Below, in pieces: positions 1 through 9,478 of a DNA stretch of 64,000 nt. Made by a program: the position numbers and the translations under genes. Below the pieces are notes generated by a model. The model was not told the origin of the DNA and did not search any database. It saw only the letters and a list, made by a program, of their open reading frames with translations. Origin of the DNA: MWBF01 sp040772005 (GTDB lineage Bacteria > Chloroflexota > Anaerolineae > CG2-30-64-16); the NCBI GenBank assembly GCA_040772005.1, contig JAXGYZ010000002.1, positions 310,001 through 374,000 of the forward strand. Reading direction: 5' to 3'. Numbering within the stretch: position 1 is the first letter of the stretch; each line of letters opens with the position of its first letter.

Positions 1-1
1 G

Positions 2-1588
2 CCTCGACTCCTATCAGGACTGCTGGCTCTCCTCCTCATCCTCGCTGCCTGCACCCCGCCCGCGCAGCCCACCGCCACGCCGCCGCCCGCAACTGCGACG
101 GCGGCTCCCTCGCCTACCGTCGCAGCGACCGTCGCTGCGACCGCTGTGCCGACAGCCACCGCGGCTGCGACCTCCGTCCCGACCGTGGCACCCGCCCAAC
201 CTCCGCCTGAAGTGGAAGACCCGACCGTCTACACGGCCGCGCTGCGACCGGAGGCGGCGGACGAGGTGGACCTGGCCGGGCTGACGCGCTACCGGCTCTA
301 TGTCGTCGTGTCGCCGGAGCTGACCGAGTTCGAAGGCCGCGCGTATATCCACTACACCAATCGAGAGACGGTGCCGCTCGATGAGGTCTACCTTCACCTG
401 TACCCGAACCTTTGGGCCCCGGTGATGCAGTTGACGCAAGTGGGGGTGAACGGGGAGATGGTCGAGGCAGACTGGCAGCAGGGCGAGTTCGTGGCACGCA
501 TCCCACTGGCCGACCCCCTTGCACCCGGCGCGTCGGTGGACATGGCCCTTGATTTTGAGGTGACCATCCCGGAGGAGGGCGTCGGCAACTACGACGAGCT
601 GGCCTTCAAGGAGGGCGTGCTCGCGCTGACGCATTTCTATCCGACCGTCGCGGTGTATGACGCGGAGAACGGCGGCTGGCAGATCGAGCGGCCCGCGCCG
701 CAGGGCGATGTCATCTACCACGACGCCAGCCTATATGACGTGCGGCTGGAGACGGATGCGGGCGTCCAGGTGGCCTCGACGGGCGTCGAGCTGGAACGCT
801 GGCAGGCGGACGGGTCCGTCATCTGGCAGTTCGGCGGCGGCCCGATGCGTGATTTCACTGCGACGCTCAGCCGGCAGTACGAGACCACAACTGCGACCGT
901 GGACGGCGTGACGTATTCGAGCTATTACTTGCCGGGCAGCGAGGTCAATGCGGAGGCCGCGCTCGACATCGCGGCGGCGGCCGTGGCGACGTTCGAGGCC
1001 GAGTTCGGGCCCTACCCGTATCGCGAGCTGGACATTGCTGCGACCGGCACGACCGCCGCAGGCATCGAATATCCGGGGCTGATTGTGCTCGCAGCCGGGC
1101 TGTACGGGCGTGCGCCCGGTGACTCCAGCTTCGAGGCGGTGGTTGTCCACGAGACCGCGCACCAGTGGTGGTACGCCGTGGTCGGCAACGATCAACTCAA
1201 CGATCCCTGGCTGGACGAGGCGCTGGCTCAGTACAGCACCTACCTCTATTTTCAGGACCGCTACGGCGAGCAGGGCGGCGCGGGGTTCCTGGCCGCGCTG
1301 GATGACCGCTGGGCGCGCGTGGACCGCATCGAGAAGCCCATCGGCCTGCCGGTCAGCGCATATTCCGAGGGCGAATACAGCGGGGTCGTTTACGGCCGCG
1401 GGCCATTCTTCCTTGTCGCGCTGGCCGAGCGACTCGGCCCGGAGCGGATGGCGCAGTTCGTGCAGCGCTACTATGCCGAACAATCATGGGACATCGCTAC
1501 CCCCGCGGAGTTCGAGGCGCTGGCTGAGGAGACCGCCGGCGCGCCCCTGGACGACCTGTTCGCCGCCTGGGTGTATCCGCCGGAATGA
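2..1588 (+). CDS. M1-family-like zinc metallopeptidase, lipoprotein (5' end truncated by window)
   Basis: The reading frame is open from the first bases, so the true start lies upstream. The visible N-terminus has a hydrophobic stretch ending in a lipobox (LLILAAC, Cys at visible residue 17), followed by an Ala/Thr/Pro-rich linker of about 60 residues; this predicts a surface lipoprotein. The catalytic zinc site is HETAH at residues 383-387 with the third ligand Glu at 406 (WLDEALAQY), the HExxH-x18-E spacing of M1 aminopeptidases. A later YGRG (coding about 1392-1403) fits the M1 catalytic tyrosine region. The exopeptidase GAMEN motif is replaced by a GIEYPG-type segment, as in many bacterial M1-like proteins, so the substrate is unknown. 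It probably cleaves peptides outside the cell. A terminator-like hairpin overlaps the stop codon. Confidence 0.85.
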   Translation, partial: PRLLSGLLALLLILAACTPPAQPTATPPPATATAAPSPTVAATVAATAVPTATAAATSVPTVAPAQPPPEVEDPTVYTAALRPEAADEVDLAGLTRYRLYVVVSPELTEFEGRAYIHYTNRETVPLDEVYLHLYPNLWAPVMQLTQVGVNGEMVEADWQQGEFVARIPLADPLAPGASVDMALDFEVTIPEEGVGNYDELAFKEGVLALTHFYPTVAVYDAENGGWQIERPAPQGDVIYHDASLYDVRLETDAGVQVASTGVELERWQADGSVIWQFGGGPMRDFTATLSRQYETTTATVDGVTYSSYYLPGSEVNAEAALDIAAAAVATFEAEFGPYPYRELDIAATGTTAAGIEYPGLIVLAAGLYGRAPGDSSFEAVVVHETAHQWWYAVVGNDQLNDPWLDEALAQYSTYLYFQDRYGEQGGAGFLAALDDRWARVDRIEKPIGLPVSAYSEGEYSGVVYGRGPFFLVALAERLGPERMAQFVQRYYAEQSWDIATPAEFEALAEETAGAPLDDLFAAWVYPPE

Positions 1589-1610
1589 TAGCACGCTGAT
1601 GTCGTGCTAT
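1588..1610 (+). terminator. Hairpin after the peptidase gene
   Basis: ATAGCACG (1588-1595) pairs with CGTGCTAT (1603-1610) across a 7-base loop, starting at the last base of the peptidase stop codon. The following bases are pyrimidine-rich but not a clean U-run, so termination strength is uncertain. Confidence 0.5.
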
Positions 1611-1776
1611 TCGTCCTCCTTCCGTTACAAGACTGTCAATCTTCCCCGGCATCTCCTTCATACTCCATTCATATCCTGCGCCTACGATGCGATGAGTGGG
1701 ATAGTCTCTTTCTGAAAGGAAATATGCGAGATGACGGGTAGTTCATCCCGAAGCATCGCGAAACCGGGCGCAATCT

Positions 1777-1805
1777 TTGCCGCGCGTTCTGACAAGTGGT
1801 ATAAT
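1777..1805 (+). promoter_or_regulatory. Sigma-70-type promoter for the response regulator
   Basis: A -35 box TTGCCG (1777-1782), a 17-bp spacer and a perfect -10 box TATAAT (1800-1805) predict a transcript start near 1812. The promoter lies inside the longest open frame of the downstream gene, so that frame's far-upstream ATG (1731) would not be on the transcript. This supports a start at 1839 or 1869. Confidence 0.75.
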
Positions 1806-1868
1806 GAAGCCGTAAACTCTGGCCCTGTGCCCACAGCTATGCAGAGTGCGGAAGAGAAACCGGGCGCG

Positions 1869-2558
1869 ATGCGGATCTTGGTGGTGGACGACGATCGTCC
1901 GAGTTTGAAGATGACAGCCTTCCTGCTCAAAGAGGAAGGCTATACTGTGTTTACCGCCGACAACGGCCGCGACGCGCTGCAGATGATCGACGAGAAGACG
2001 CCGGACCTGTTGATCCTGGATGTGATGATGCCGGGCATGGATGGCTGGGAAGTGACCCGCCACCTGCGCCGCAGCACCACCCTGCCGATCATCATCCTGT
2101 CAGCCAAGGGCGAGACCAGCGATCGCGTGTACGGGCTGGACCTGGGTGCGGACGACTATCTTGCCAAGCCTTTCGAGCCATCGGAACTGCTGGCCCGGGT
2201 GCGTTCGGTCTTGCGCCGCGCCGAGGCCTTCACCTTCGGTGAGCCGCAGAGCCAGCTCAGCGTCGAGGGCTTTCGCCTGGACCCGGTGAACAATACCGTC
2301 CTGTTGCCCGGCAGCCGCTCGGTGGAACTGACGCCCATCGAGTTCCGGCTGCTCCACTGTCTGATGCGCAACAACGGGCGGGTGCTGACGCACGAACAGC
2401 TACTGAGTACCGTGTGGGGGTATGACTACGAAGGTTACTCCAACCAGGTGGCTGTGTATGTGCGGCGGCTGCGCTCGAAACTGGAACCGGACCCCGATCA
2501 TCCCCGCTACATCCTGACCGCGCGTGGCTTGGGTTACAGGTTCGAGGCCGCGGGCTGA
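1869..2558 (+). CDS. OmpR/PhoB-family response regulator
   Basis: Two-domain transcription factor of 229 residues. The receiver domain (about 1-118) has the acidic pocket D7-D9, phospho-acceptor D51 in ILDVMMPGMDG, switch residue S78 and invariant K100 (LAKPFEP). A winged-helix trans_reg_C domain (about 130-229) shows ELTPIEFRLL, the recognition region and the RGLGYRF end. The start at 1869 gives the canonical MRILVVDDD beginning; ATG 1839 in frame is an alternative adding 10 residues, and no strong Shine-Dalgarno decides between them. It has its own promoter. No kinase is adjacent: the nearest is the hybrid sensor kinase at 10945, so it is an orphan regulator or that kinase's partner. Target genes cannot be read from the sequence. 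Confidence 0.93.
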   Translation: MRILVVDDDRPSLKMTAFLLKEEGYTVFTADNGRDALQMIDEKTPDLLILDVMMPGMDGWEVTRHLRRSTTLPIIILSAKGETSDRVYGLDLGADDYLAKPFEPSELLARVRSVLRRAEAFTFGEPQSQLSVEGFRLDPVNNTVLLPGSRSVELTPIEFRLLHCLMRNNGRVLTHEQLLSTVWGYDYEGYSNQVAVYVRRLRSKLEPDPDHPRYILTARGLGYRFEAAG

Positions 2559-2659
2559 CGCCCGCGCACCGCGTTGCCCCGGCCAGCCGCGCCATGCACA
2601 CTTGCCGATTACTGAGGTTTGGGCATGCCCATCACCCACGACCCTATTAACGAGCCGCC

Positions 2660-2716
2660 TCCTTCGACTGGCGGTACTGCGACGCCCGCGTTGCGTCGTC
2701 CACCCGCTCAGGATGC
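2660..2716. repeat. Dispersed palindromic repeat (TCCTTCGACT...CCGCTCAGGATGC), copy 1
   Basis: Outer arms TCCTTCGACT and CCGCTCAGGATGC enclose an internal hairpin (GACGC...GCGTC). The reverse-oriented copy lies 30 bp downstream, and the same family occurs near 36230 and 45395. It sits between the response regulator and the likely start of the next gene. Confidence 0.7.
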
Positions 2717-2745
2717 CGTCTATAGCGACCGGGCCGGCGTATGGA

Positions 2746-2796
2746 GCATTCTGAGCGGATGGGCGTTGCGCAGCAACGCACGTAGTCGAAGAATGC
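2746..2796. repeat. Dispersed palindromic repeat, inverted copy 2
   Basis: GCATTCTGAGCGG...AGTCGAAGAATGC is the reverse complement orientation of the preceding copy. Its inner stem GCGTTGC/GCAACGC differs completely in sequence from the stem of copy 1. The element ends on the ATG proposed as the start of the following secreted protein. Confidence 0.7.
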
Positions 2797-5700
2797 GGCC
2801 CGTGTCTCGACTCCTGCTGGTTGCACTCCTGCTCCCCGCGCTGCTATTGGCTGCCACGCTCACCGCCCGCGCGCTCGCGCCCGTCGCGCTTGACACAGTC
2901 ACCTGGACAGGCTTCGCGCCCGCGGGTTGGGTCACGACCCTGCCCGTTGACAGCCAGGTGACGGCCCAGGCCGCTGCCGGGCTGCTGCCGGCCACCGCAC
3001 AGTATGCCCTGAGCACGGATGCCGGAGGGTCATGGTCGGCCTGGACCGCTGCGGGCCTCACGGTCAGCGGGCCGGTCAGCACGACGCAGACGCTTGCCGT
3101 CACCGGCCTGAGTTGGCCCGATGCCGCGACCGCCAACCTGATTCGTTACCGCATCCAGGAGGCCGGCGGCGCGCTGGAACTCAGCCCGGCTTACGTCGTG
3201 CCGGTCGACACGGTCGCACCCGTCTCGCAGGTTACGCAGCCTGCCGCGGATGCCGTCCTGCAGGTCGTGCCCGCCATCCAGGGCAGCGCCAGCGACGCAA
3301 CCGCAGGCGTGAGCGCGGTCGATCTCAGCATCCAGGATACGACGGCCGGCCTGTACTGGCATGGGACCGGCTGGGCCGCCGGCGAGCAGTGGCTCGCGAC
3401 AACGCTCAACGGCGCGACGTGGACCTACACCGGCGCGCAGCCCGGCTGGACCGACGCCACGACCTACGCGCTGCGCAGCCGCGCGGTCGACCTCGCGGGC
3501 CACGTCGAGACGCCCGGCGCGGGCAGCCATTTCACCGTGGACACCACCGCGCCGGTCGTCGCCGTCACCGCACCGAACGGCGGCGAAGTTTGGGCGGGCG
3601 GCCAGGCGCAAACGATCACCTGGCAGGCCAGCGACAATGTCGGCCTGGCGACGAACCCCATCACCCTGCGCGTTTCCTACGACGGCGGCGGCGCCTGGGC
3701 GGTCATTGCCGCGGGCCAGCCGCACACCGGTGCGTATGCCTGGGCCGCACCGGCCATCGACAGCAGCACGGTGCTCGTGCAGGTGGAAGCCGTGGATCGG
3801 GCGGGTCACGTCACCGTCGATCCCAGTGATGCGCCCTTCACCCTCGACAGCAACGCACCCGGCGCGCCGCAGAATCTCACCGTGACGCCGGCCGTCTGGA
3901 CTAATGTTGCGGACTTCTCGGTGACGTGGACGAACCCGCCAGACCTGGGCACGGTGACCGGCGCGTGGTACAAGCTGGACACCCCGCCCGTCGCGGCGAA
4001 CGATGGCATCTTCGTCGCATCAAACCAGGCCATCACCGGCATTGCACCGGAGCTGGACGGTGCGCACCCCATCTATGTCTGGTTGCAGGACGAGCTGGGC
4101 CGGGCCGACCACACCAGCGCGACCACCGGTATGCTCTATCTCGATCGGGAGGCGCCCCCTGCGCCCTATGGCCTTAAGGGCAACCCGGCGCGCACCTGGA
4201 CCAACGTCAACCGTTTCGGGGAGCAGTGGACGAACCCCGCCGACCTGTCGGGCATCGTCGGCGTGTATTACCAGCTCAACCGGCCCGGCTATTTCCCCAC
4301 GGATGGCATCTACGTCCCCGCGGCCAACAGCCTGACCGACATTGCGGTGCCGATGGATGGGAAGCACGACCTCTACATCTGGCTCCAGGACGCGGCGGGC
4401 AACGTCAGCCACGAGAACCGCAACGTCGATACGCAGGTATTCTGGTACGACTCGCAGCAGCCGGCCAGCACCGCGACGCTGGCGCCGCCGCCTGCACCGT
4501 CCGGCTGGTACACCAGCACCGTGAACGTGACCTTTGCGGCGACAGACGGGGCCGAAGGCTCCGGCGTCGAGGCCGTCTACAGCCAGGTGGATTCGGGGCC
4601 GTGGGAGGTGCTGGATGCGCGGGTGATCGGCACGGAAGGCGTTCACCGGCTCGCGCGCTATGCCCAGGACCATGCGGGCAATGTGGAGCCGACGGTCGTC
4701 GTCACGATCCCGGTGGACTTCACTCCGCCCGCCGTGACCCTCACCCCGGTGCGGCTGCCCCAGCCGTCCGGCTGGTACACGGCGGCCGTCACCCTGACTC
4801 TCGCCGCGAACGACGCGATCTCTGCGCCCGCGACCGCCTACTATCAGCTCGACAGCGGCGCGTGGCAGGCCGGGACACAGGTCCAGTTGGACGCGAGCGG
4901 GCAGCACCAGGTGGCTTACTACGGGGAGGACGGCGCGGGCAACCGCAGCGCCGTGCAGATTTTCGACGCTCCGCTCGATGTTCAGCCGCCCGCGACGGCC
5001 TATCTGATCGAGGGGACGCTGGGGCAGAACAACTGGTATACGTCGCCGGTGACGGTCACGTTGGTCCCGACGGATGACGCGTCCGGCGTGGCGGCCACAT
5101 ACTACCGTATCAACGCGGGCGCATGGCAGACCGGCACACTTTTTGCGCTCAGCGAAAACGGCATCTACAGCGTCAGCTTTTACTCGGTGGACCAGGCGGG
5201 CAACGTCGAGAGCTCGTTCCCGGTGGAGATCAAGCTGGATCGCAACGCGCCCGCCGCGCCCACGGCTGTGACCACCGTGCCCGAAGCGTGGAGCCATACC
5301 AACAGCTTCACGGTGCAGTGGGCCAATCCTACCGACCTCAGCGGCATCAGCGGCGTGTACTACCGGCTGGACACGGAGCCGGCAGGCCCGACCGATGGCG
5401 AACTGCTGCCGGCCACCAACCGCATCGCAGACCTGAGCGTACCCGACGAAGGCGCGCACCGTTTGTATCTTTGGTTGCGCGATGGGGCCGGCAATGCTGA
5501 TCCGCGCAACCGTGCAGTCGCGCCGCTCCTGCGCTATGACGCGACGCCGCCGACGACCACCCACACGATCCAGGGCCTGGCCGGTGAGGCTGGTTGGTAT
5601 CGCTCGCCGCTTACGGTGGTCCTGAGCGCGGAGGACGCCCACTCCGGTGTGGCGCAGTTGCGCTACCGGCTGAACGGCGGCGAGTGGGTGACGACCACGA

Positions 5701-7361
5701 ACGCGAGTGCGCAGTTCACGCTCGACGCGGCGGGCAAGTACAGCCTGCAGTACGCGGCCGAGGACATCGCGGGCAACATCGAATCGCTCAGGCAGGCGAC
5801 GCTGCGGTTCGACCCGGAGGCGCCGCCCGCACCGTCTGACCTGACCGCCGGGCCGGCCGGCTGGCAGCAGGAGAACGCGTTCTACCTGACGTGGCGCGCG
5901 CCGCTGGACCAGTCCGGCATCGCCGGGGTCTACGTGCGCTTCGACAGCCCGCCCGCCGGCCCGACCGACGGGACCTTCTACCCGGCGAGCGAGTTGCTGT
6001 ACGGCCTGCGCGTGCCCGGCGAGGGCAAGCACACCGTCTATGCCTGGCTGCGCGACGGCGCGGGCAACGCCGACCATCGGACAGCGGTTGCCCTGGCGGA
6101 TGCGCTGTGGTACGATGGTACTTCGCCTGTCACGACCGTCAAGAGGTCGGGCACGCCCGGCGCGCGCGGCTGGTACGTCAGTCCGGTGACGTTCGAGCTG
6201 AGCGCCACGGACGCGACGAGCGGACTGGCGAGCCTGCGCTATCGCATCGATGATGGTCCCTGGCAGACGGGGACAACGTTCGTCGTCAACCGGGATGGCA
6301 CGCACACGGTCGGCGTCTCGGCGCTGGACAGCGCGGGCAACGCGGAGCCGGAGCAGCGCTTCACGGTCGCGATCGACCGTCGTGCACCCACGGCAAACGT
6401 GAGCGTGCAGAGCCATTACCAGCCCGCACCGGAGTTCGAGGTGCGCTGGTGGCATTACGATCCCGAACCCGGCTCCGGCGTGGATCGGGTGGACGTGCAG
6501 TTCCGCGACGGCTATGACGGCGCGTGGCAGAACTGGCAGGTGGATACGCAGCAGTCCGGCGCGCGCTTTGCCGGCCAGCGCGGGCATACGTACTTTTTCC
6601 GGGCCCGCGCCAGCGACCTGGCAGGCCATGAAGGTGCGTGGAGCGAGACGCCCGCATACACCGTGATCGAGACGGTGCGCAACGGCCGGTTCGATACGGG
6701 CACGTTCAGCGATTGGGCGGCCAGCGGCTCGCTCTATCTGGCTGTCATCCCGTACACGACGCCGGCGGGCAGCAGCTTCGTCGCCCGGCTCGGCACGGAG
6801 GATTACGGGCCGAGCCTGGACCGGCCCGGGGGCGTGCCGGTCGGCCATGCAACCATCGCGCAGACCATCCAGGTGCCGTCGTTGAACCAGGTGCCGGACC
6901 TGACCCTGAGCTTCCGGTATCGCGTGTTGAGCTGGGACGTGATGTACAGCCCAACGTATAAGCGCGACCAGGATACGTTCGAGGTATGGGCCAACGATGC
7001 AGCGGGCCAGCCGCTGGCGTTGCTGCTGCGTGCGGGCAACCCGACGGATAAATACGGCAAGCAATTGACGGCGCCCTACGACACGGGCTGGCAGCAGGCG
7101 TTCATCGACCTGACCCCGTTCGCGGGGCAGACCATCCAGTTGACCTTTGCCAACCATAACCGTTACGACAACCTGTTCAACACCTGGAGCTACGTGGACG
7201 ACATCCGGCTGCAGGGCTGGCCCTACAGCTACAGCTATCTCCTCCCGCTGGTGATGGGCGGCGGGGCAGGGCAGGCTGCCGCTGCCGCGTCGGCGGAGGC
7301 GGACGCCCCGCCGGCATGGTCAGAGACCGGCCGGAACGGTGAGGCAGAGCCTCTCCGTTGA
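2793..7361 (+). CDS. Giant secreted Ig/FnIII-like repeat protein
   Basis: 1,522 residues from ATG 2793, where a basic N-terminus leads straight into a signal peptide (MRPVSRLLLVALLLPALLLA). The frame stays open upstream to 2619, but those codons are two palindromic repeats, so the shorter start is preferred. After about 350 residues of Ig-like domains, FnIII-like modules (WTN..F.V.WTNP.DL pattern, starting near residues 355, 452, 819 and 1011) alternate with five OmpL47-like beta-sandwich modules (SGWYTSxVxVT...SGV...Y pattern, near 555, 643, 735, 922 and 1111). A jelly-roll, carbohydrate-binding-like region lies at about 1290-1475. Near the end is YLLPLVMGG (7236 onward), a variant of the YLPLV tail, here followed by an Ala/Glu-rich extension. 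Probably a surface adhesin or scaffold; no catalytic motif was seen. Confidence 0.82.
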   Translation: MRPVSRLLLVALLLPALLLAATLTARALAPVALDTVTWTGFAPAGWVTTLPVDSQVTAQAAAGLLPATAQYALSTDAGGSWSAWTAAGLTVSGPVSTTQTLAVTGLSWPDAATANLIRYRIQEAGGALELSPAYVVPVDTVAPVSQVTQPAADAVLQVVPAIQGSASDATAGVSAVDLSIQDTTAGLYWHGTGWAAGEQWLATTLNGATWTYTGAQPGWTDATTYALRSRAVDLAGHVETPGAGSHFTVDTTAPVVAVTAPNGGEVWAGGQAQTITWQASDNVGLATNPITLRVSYDGGGAWAVIAAGQPHTGAYAWAAPAIDSSTVLVQVEAVDRAGHVTVDPSDAPFTLDSNAPGAPQNLTVTPAVWTNVADFSVTWTNPPDLGTVTGAWYKLDTPPVAANDGIFVASNQAITGIAPELDGAHPIYVWLQDELGRADHTSATTGMLYLDREAPPAPYGLKGNPARTWTNVNRFGEQWTNPADLSGIVGVYYQLNRPGYFPTDGIYVPAANSLTDIAVPMDGKHDLYIWLQDAAGNVSHENRNVDTQVFWYDSQQPASTATLAPPPAPSGWYTSTVNVTFAATDGAEGSGVEAVYSQVDSGPWEVLDARVIGTEGVHRLARYAQDHAGNVEPTVVVTIPVDFTPPAVTLTPVRLPQPSGWYTAAVTLTLAANDAISAPATAYYQLDSGAWQAGTQVQLDASGQHQVAYYGEDGAGNRSAVQIFDAPLDVQPPATAYLIEGTLGQNNWYTSPVTVTLVPTDDASGVAATYYRINAGAWQTGTLFALSENGIYSVSFYSVDQAGNVESSFPVEIKLDRNAPAAPTAVTTVPEAWSHTNSFTVQWANPTDLSGISGVYYRLDTEPAGPTDGELLPATNRIADLSVPDEGAHRLYLWLRDGAGNADPRNRAVAPLLRYDATPPTTTHTIQGLAGEAGWYRSPLTVVLSAEDAHSGVAQLRYRLNGGEWVTTTNASAQFTLDAAGKYSLQYAAEDIAGNIESLRQATLRFDPEAPPAPSDLTAGPAGWQQENAFYLTWRAPLDQSGIAGVYVRFDSPPAGPTDGTFYPASELLYGLRVPGEGKHTVYAWLRDGAGNADHRTAVALADALWYDGTSPVTTVKRSGTPGARGWYVSPVTFELSATDATSGLASLRYRIDDGPWQTGTTFVVNRDGTHTVGVSALDSAGNAEPEQRFTVAIDRRAPTANVSVQSHYQPAPEFEVRWWHYDPEPGSGVDRVDVQFRDGYDGAWQNWQVDTQQSGARFAGQRGHTYFFRARASDLAGHEGAWSETPAYTVIETVRNGRFDTGTFSDWAASGSLYLAVIPYTTPAGSSFVARLGTEDYGPSLDRPGGVPVGHATIAQTIQVPSLNQVPDLTLSFRYRVLSWDVMYSPTYKRDQDTFEVWANDAAGQPLALLLRAGNPTDKYGKQLTAPYDTGWQQAFIDLTPFAGQTIQLTFANHNRYDNLFNTWSYVDDIRLQGWPYSYSYLLPLVMGGGAGQAAAAASAEADAPPAWSETGRNGEAEPLR

Positions 7362-7402
7362 CGAGTTGACTATCGACGTTGAGCGAACCGCAGAACGAGT
7401 TT

Positions 7403-9469
7403 ATGGCCGAGGTTGAGTTCCCCAAGGCGGAAGCCGAATCGACACCGGACCGGCCGGACAATGGCAGCCCGGTCAGCGCCGCGCGGGCCGCAAGTGCCCG
7501 CCTGTCTGCTGCCGAGCATCGCCGCGCCTACGGCCTGACCTCGCCGCCGCCGGACGCCGCCGAAGCCCTCTATTACGAGGGCATGGCCGCGTATCAGCAT
7601 CGCAACTGGGAACAGGCCCTCGAACGGTTTCGCAGGCTCAAGGCGCTCCAACCGGCGCGACCGGGACTCGACGCGCTGCTGGACGAAGTCCAGTGGTTCC
7701 TTCAGCTCGAAGCGGCCGCGCCGGAGGTCTCCCCGGATGCGGCATACGGCGCGCCGCGCGAACGGGCACAGTCCGTGCGGCGCAAGGGCGGTTCATGGCG
7801 CGTGTGGGGCGTGGGGCTGCTGGGGTTCATCGGCGTGGTGGCGCTGCTCCTGGTCGCGCTCCAGGTGGGCGCGCCGGGTTCCGCGGCCCGCTCCTGGCAG
7901 ACGCTGCTGCCGTGGAACCGGGCCTCCGAGCAGGATGCGCAGGAGTTGTTCAACCGCGGTCAGGAACGCCTGACCGCGGGCGACTACGAAGGCGCGCAGG
8001 ATGCCTTCCGCCAGTTGCTCGCGATTGCGCCGGATGACCCGCAGGCGCGCTCCGGCCTCGCGCGCGCCGAGCGACAGCAGACGCTGGCCCAGGATTACGC
8101 AGCCGCCGAGGCGGCCATCGCCGAGGAGGACTGGGAGCGCGCGGCCGCGGAGCTGGACAGAATCCTGGCGGTGGACCCCGGCTACGCGGATGCCCAGGCA
8201 CGCGCCGATTTCGTGTCGCGGCGCAGCCGCCTGGCCGCGCTGTATGCCGATGGCAGCCGCCTCTATGACCTGGCGCAGTGGACCGCGGCCATCGAGCAGT
8301 TCGAGAAGATCAAGGAGCTGGACGGCTCCTATCGCACCGAGGCAGTCAACGAGTTCCTGTTCGTGTGTTACCTGAATGCGGGGCAGGACCTGGTGGAAGG
8401 CACGGGCAGCGGCGATCCGGCAACGGATCTGGCCGCCGTCGGGCAGGCAGTGGAGTATTTCTCCCGCGCGTTGAGCATCCACCCGCGCAACCGCATGGCG
8501 CTGGAGGCGCGACGGCTGGGCGGGCTGTACCTGGAGGCGCTGCGCACGCTCGCGCGCGATGAGCGAGACGAGGCCTTGATCCGGCTGGAAGCCCTGGTCG
8601 CGGAGACCCGCGCCTCGGAGATGCCCGGTTTCGGCCAGGGACGCATCGCGCGGCAGCTCTACGGGTTGCTGCTGGCGGATGCCGATGCTGCACTGCGCCG
8701 CGGCGACGTGCCCGCGGCCATCGCGCTGTACCGGCGCGCACAAGACGTGCCGGTGGACGACAACAGCCGCGCGGTGGAGGGGGAGACGCTGGCCCGCTCC
8801 TTCACGCCGACACCGACCCCGCGACCGACGAACACGCCTTCGCCCGTGCCGACCCCGCGGCCGCTGGCTATCGTGCCGCAAGGCCCGGTCAGCGCGCGCG
8901 CAGGCCCCGGCAGCACCTATCGCCTCGTCGGGCAGGTGGCGGCGGGGAGCGAGCTGGAGATTACGGGTCGCCGCGCGGACGGTCTCTGGCTGCGCGTGTG
9001 CTGCATCACGCCGGCATCCGGCGGCAGTGCGACTGAGGGCTGGCTGCCGGTCACCGCGGTCCAAGTACGGGGGGATGTAACCGCGCTCGCGATCGTGACG
9101 CCCGCGCCGTCGCCGGTCCCCGCGGCCACCCGCGCGCCTGCACCCACCGCGACGCCGCCTGCGCTCGTCTGCATCGCCGGGCAATTGCGCGACACGAAGG
9201 GCGGCGCACCGCTCGCGCGTTGGACGGTGACGCTGGATGGAGGGGGCGCTGCGGTCAGCGTGCGCACCGATGCGGGCGGCAACTACCGGTTTGCGGACCT
9301 CGCCCCCGGCAGCTACAGCGTGAGCGAGCGGCTGGAGAACGGCTGGCGTGCGGTCAGCCCGAACCCGACCGTAGTCGTGCTCGCGCCGGCCGCCGAGTGT
9401 GTGACCGTCGATTTCTGGAACGAGCGGGCAGAGTCGTCAGGTCCTACGCCTACTCCACGTGACCGATAG
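7403..9469 (+). CDS. Membrane-anchored TPR protein with SH3b and SdrB-like domains
   Basis: 688 residues from ATG 7403; an in-frame TTG at 7379 would add 8 residues and neither has a clear ribosome site. A cytoplasmic N-terminal part contains a TPR-like helix pair (EALYYEGMAAYQHRNWEQAL). One membrane segment follows at about residues 131-157 (VGLLGFIGVVALLLVAL), so the rest is outside the cell. The outer part has several further TPRs (AQELFNRGQERLTAGDYEGA and others), a TPTPRPTNTPSP linker, a bacterial SH3-type domain (SARAGPGSTYRLVGQV...GWLPV), a second Pro/Ala linker and a C-terminal SdrD-B/CarboxypepD_reg-like module (TDAGGNYRFADLAPGSYSV). It lacks the YLPLV tail, consistent with anchoring by its own helix. 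Probably a cell-envelope scaffold; function unproven. Confidence 0.8.
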   Translation: MAEVEFPKAEAESTPDRPDNGSPVSAARAASARLSAAEHRRAYGLTSPPPDAAEALYYEGMAAYQHRNWEQALERFRRLKALQPARPGLDALLDEVQWFLQLEAAAPEVSPDAAYGAPRERAQSVRRKGGSWRVWGVGLLGFIGVVALLLVALQVGAPGSAARSWQTLLPWNRASEQDAQELFNRGQERLTAGDYEGAQDAFRQLLAIAPDDPQARSGLARAERQQTLAQDYAAAEAAIAEEDWERAAAELDRILAVDPGYADAQARADFVSRRSRLAALYADGSRLYDLAQWTAAIEQFEKIKELDGSYRTEAVNEFLFVCYLNAGQDLVEGTGSGDPATDLAAVGQAVEYFSRALSIHPRNRMALEARRLGGLYLEALRTLARDERDEALIRLEALVAETRASEMPGFGQGRIARQLYGLLLADADAALRRGDVPAAIALYRRAQDVPVDDNSRAVEGETLARSFTPTPTPRPTNTPSPVPTPRPLAIVPQGPVSARAGPGSTYRLVGQVAAGSELEITGRRADGLWLRVCCITPASGGSATEGWLPVTAVQVRGDVTALAIVTPAPSPVPAATRAPAPTATPPALVCIAGQLRDTKGGAPLARWTVTLDGGGAAVSVRTDAGGNYRFADLAPGSYSVSERLENGWRAVSPNPTVVVLAPAAECVTVDFWNERAESSGPTPTPRDR

Positions 9470-9478
9470 GCTGGTACG

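Noticed and set aside
1710..1740. Tiny reading frame (five codons) after AAGGA upstream of the response regulator
   Set aside because: It lies upstream of the mapped promoter and is too short to support as a leader peptide.
2619..2792. Upstream start for the giant Ig/FnIII protein, adding 58 residues
   Set aside because: Those codons are two inverted repeats, and the signal peptide would then lie 58 residues from the start; ATG 2793 is more plausible.
4020..7157. A very long open frame on the minus strand (1,045 codons) opposite the Ig/FnIII protein
   Set aside because: Arginine/alanine-rich with no recognisable domains; it is the antisense shadow of a high-GC gene with clear domains on the plus strand. 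The same holds for long minus frames at 28246-31317, 55344-57638 and 11941-13317.
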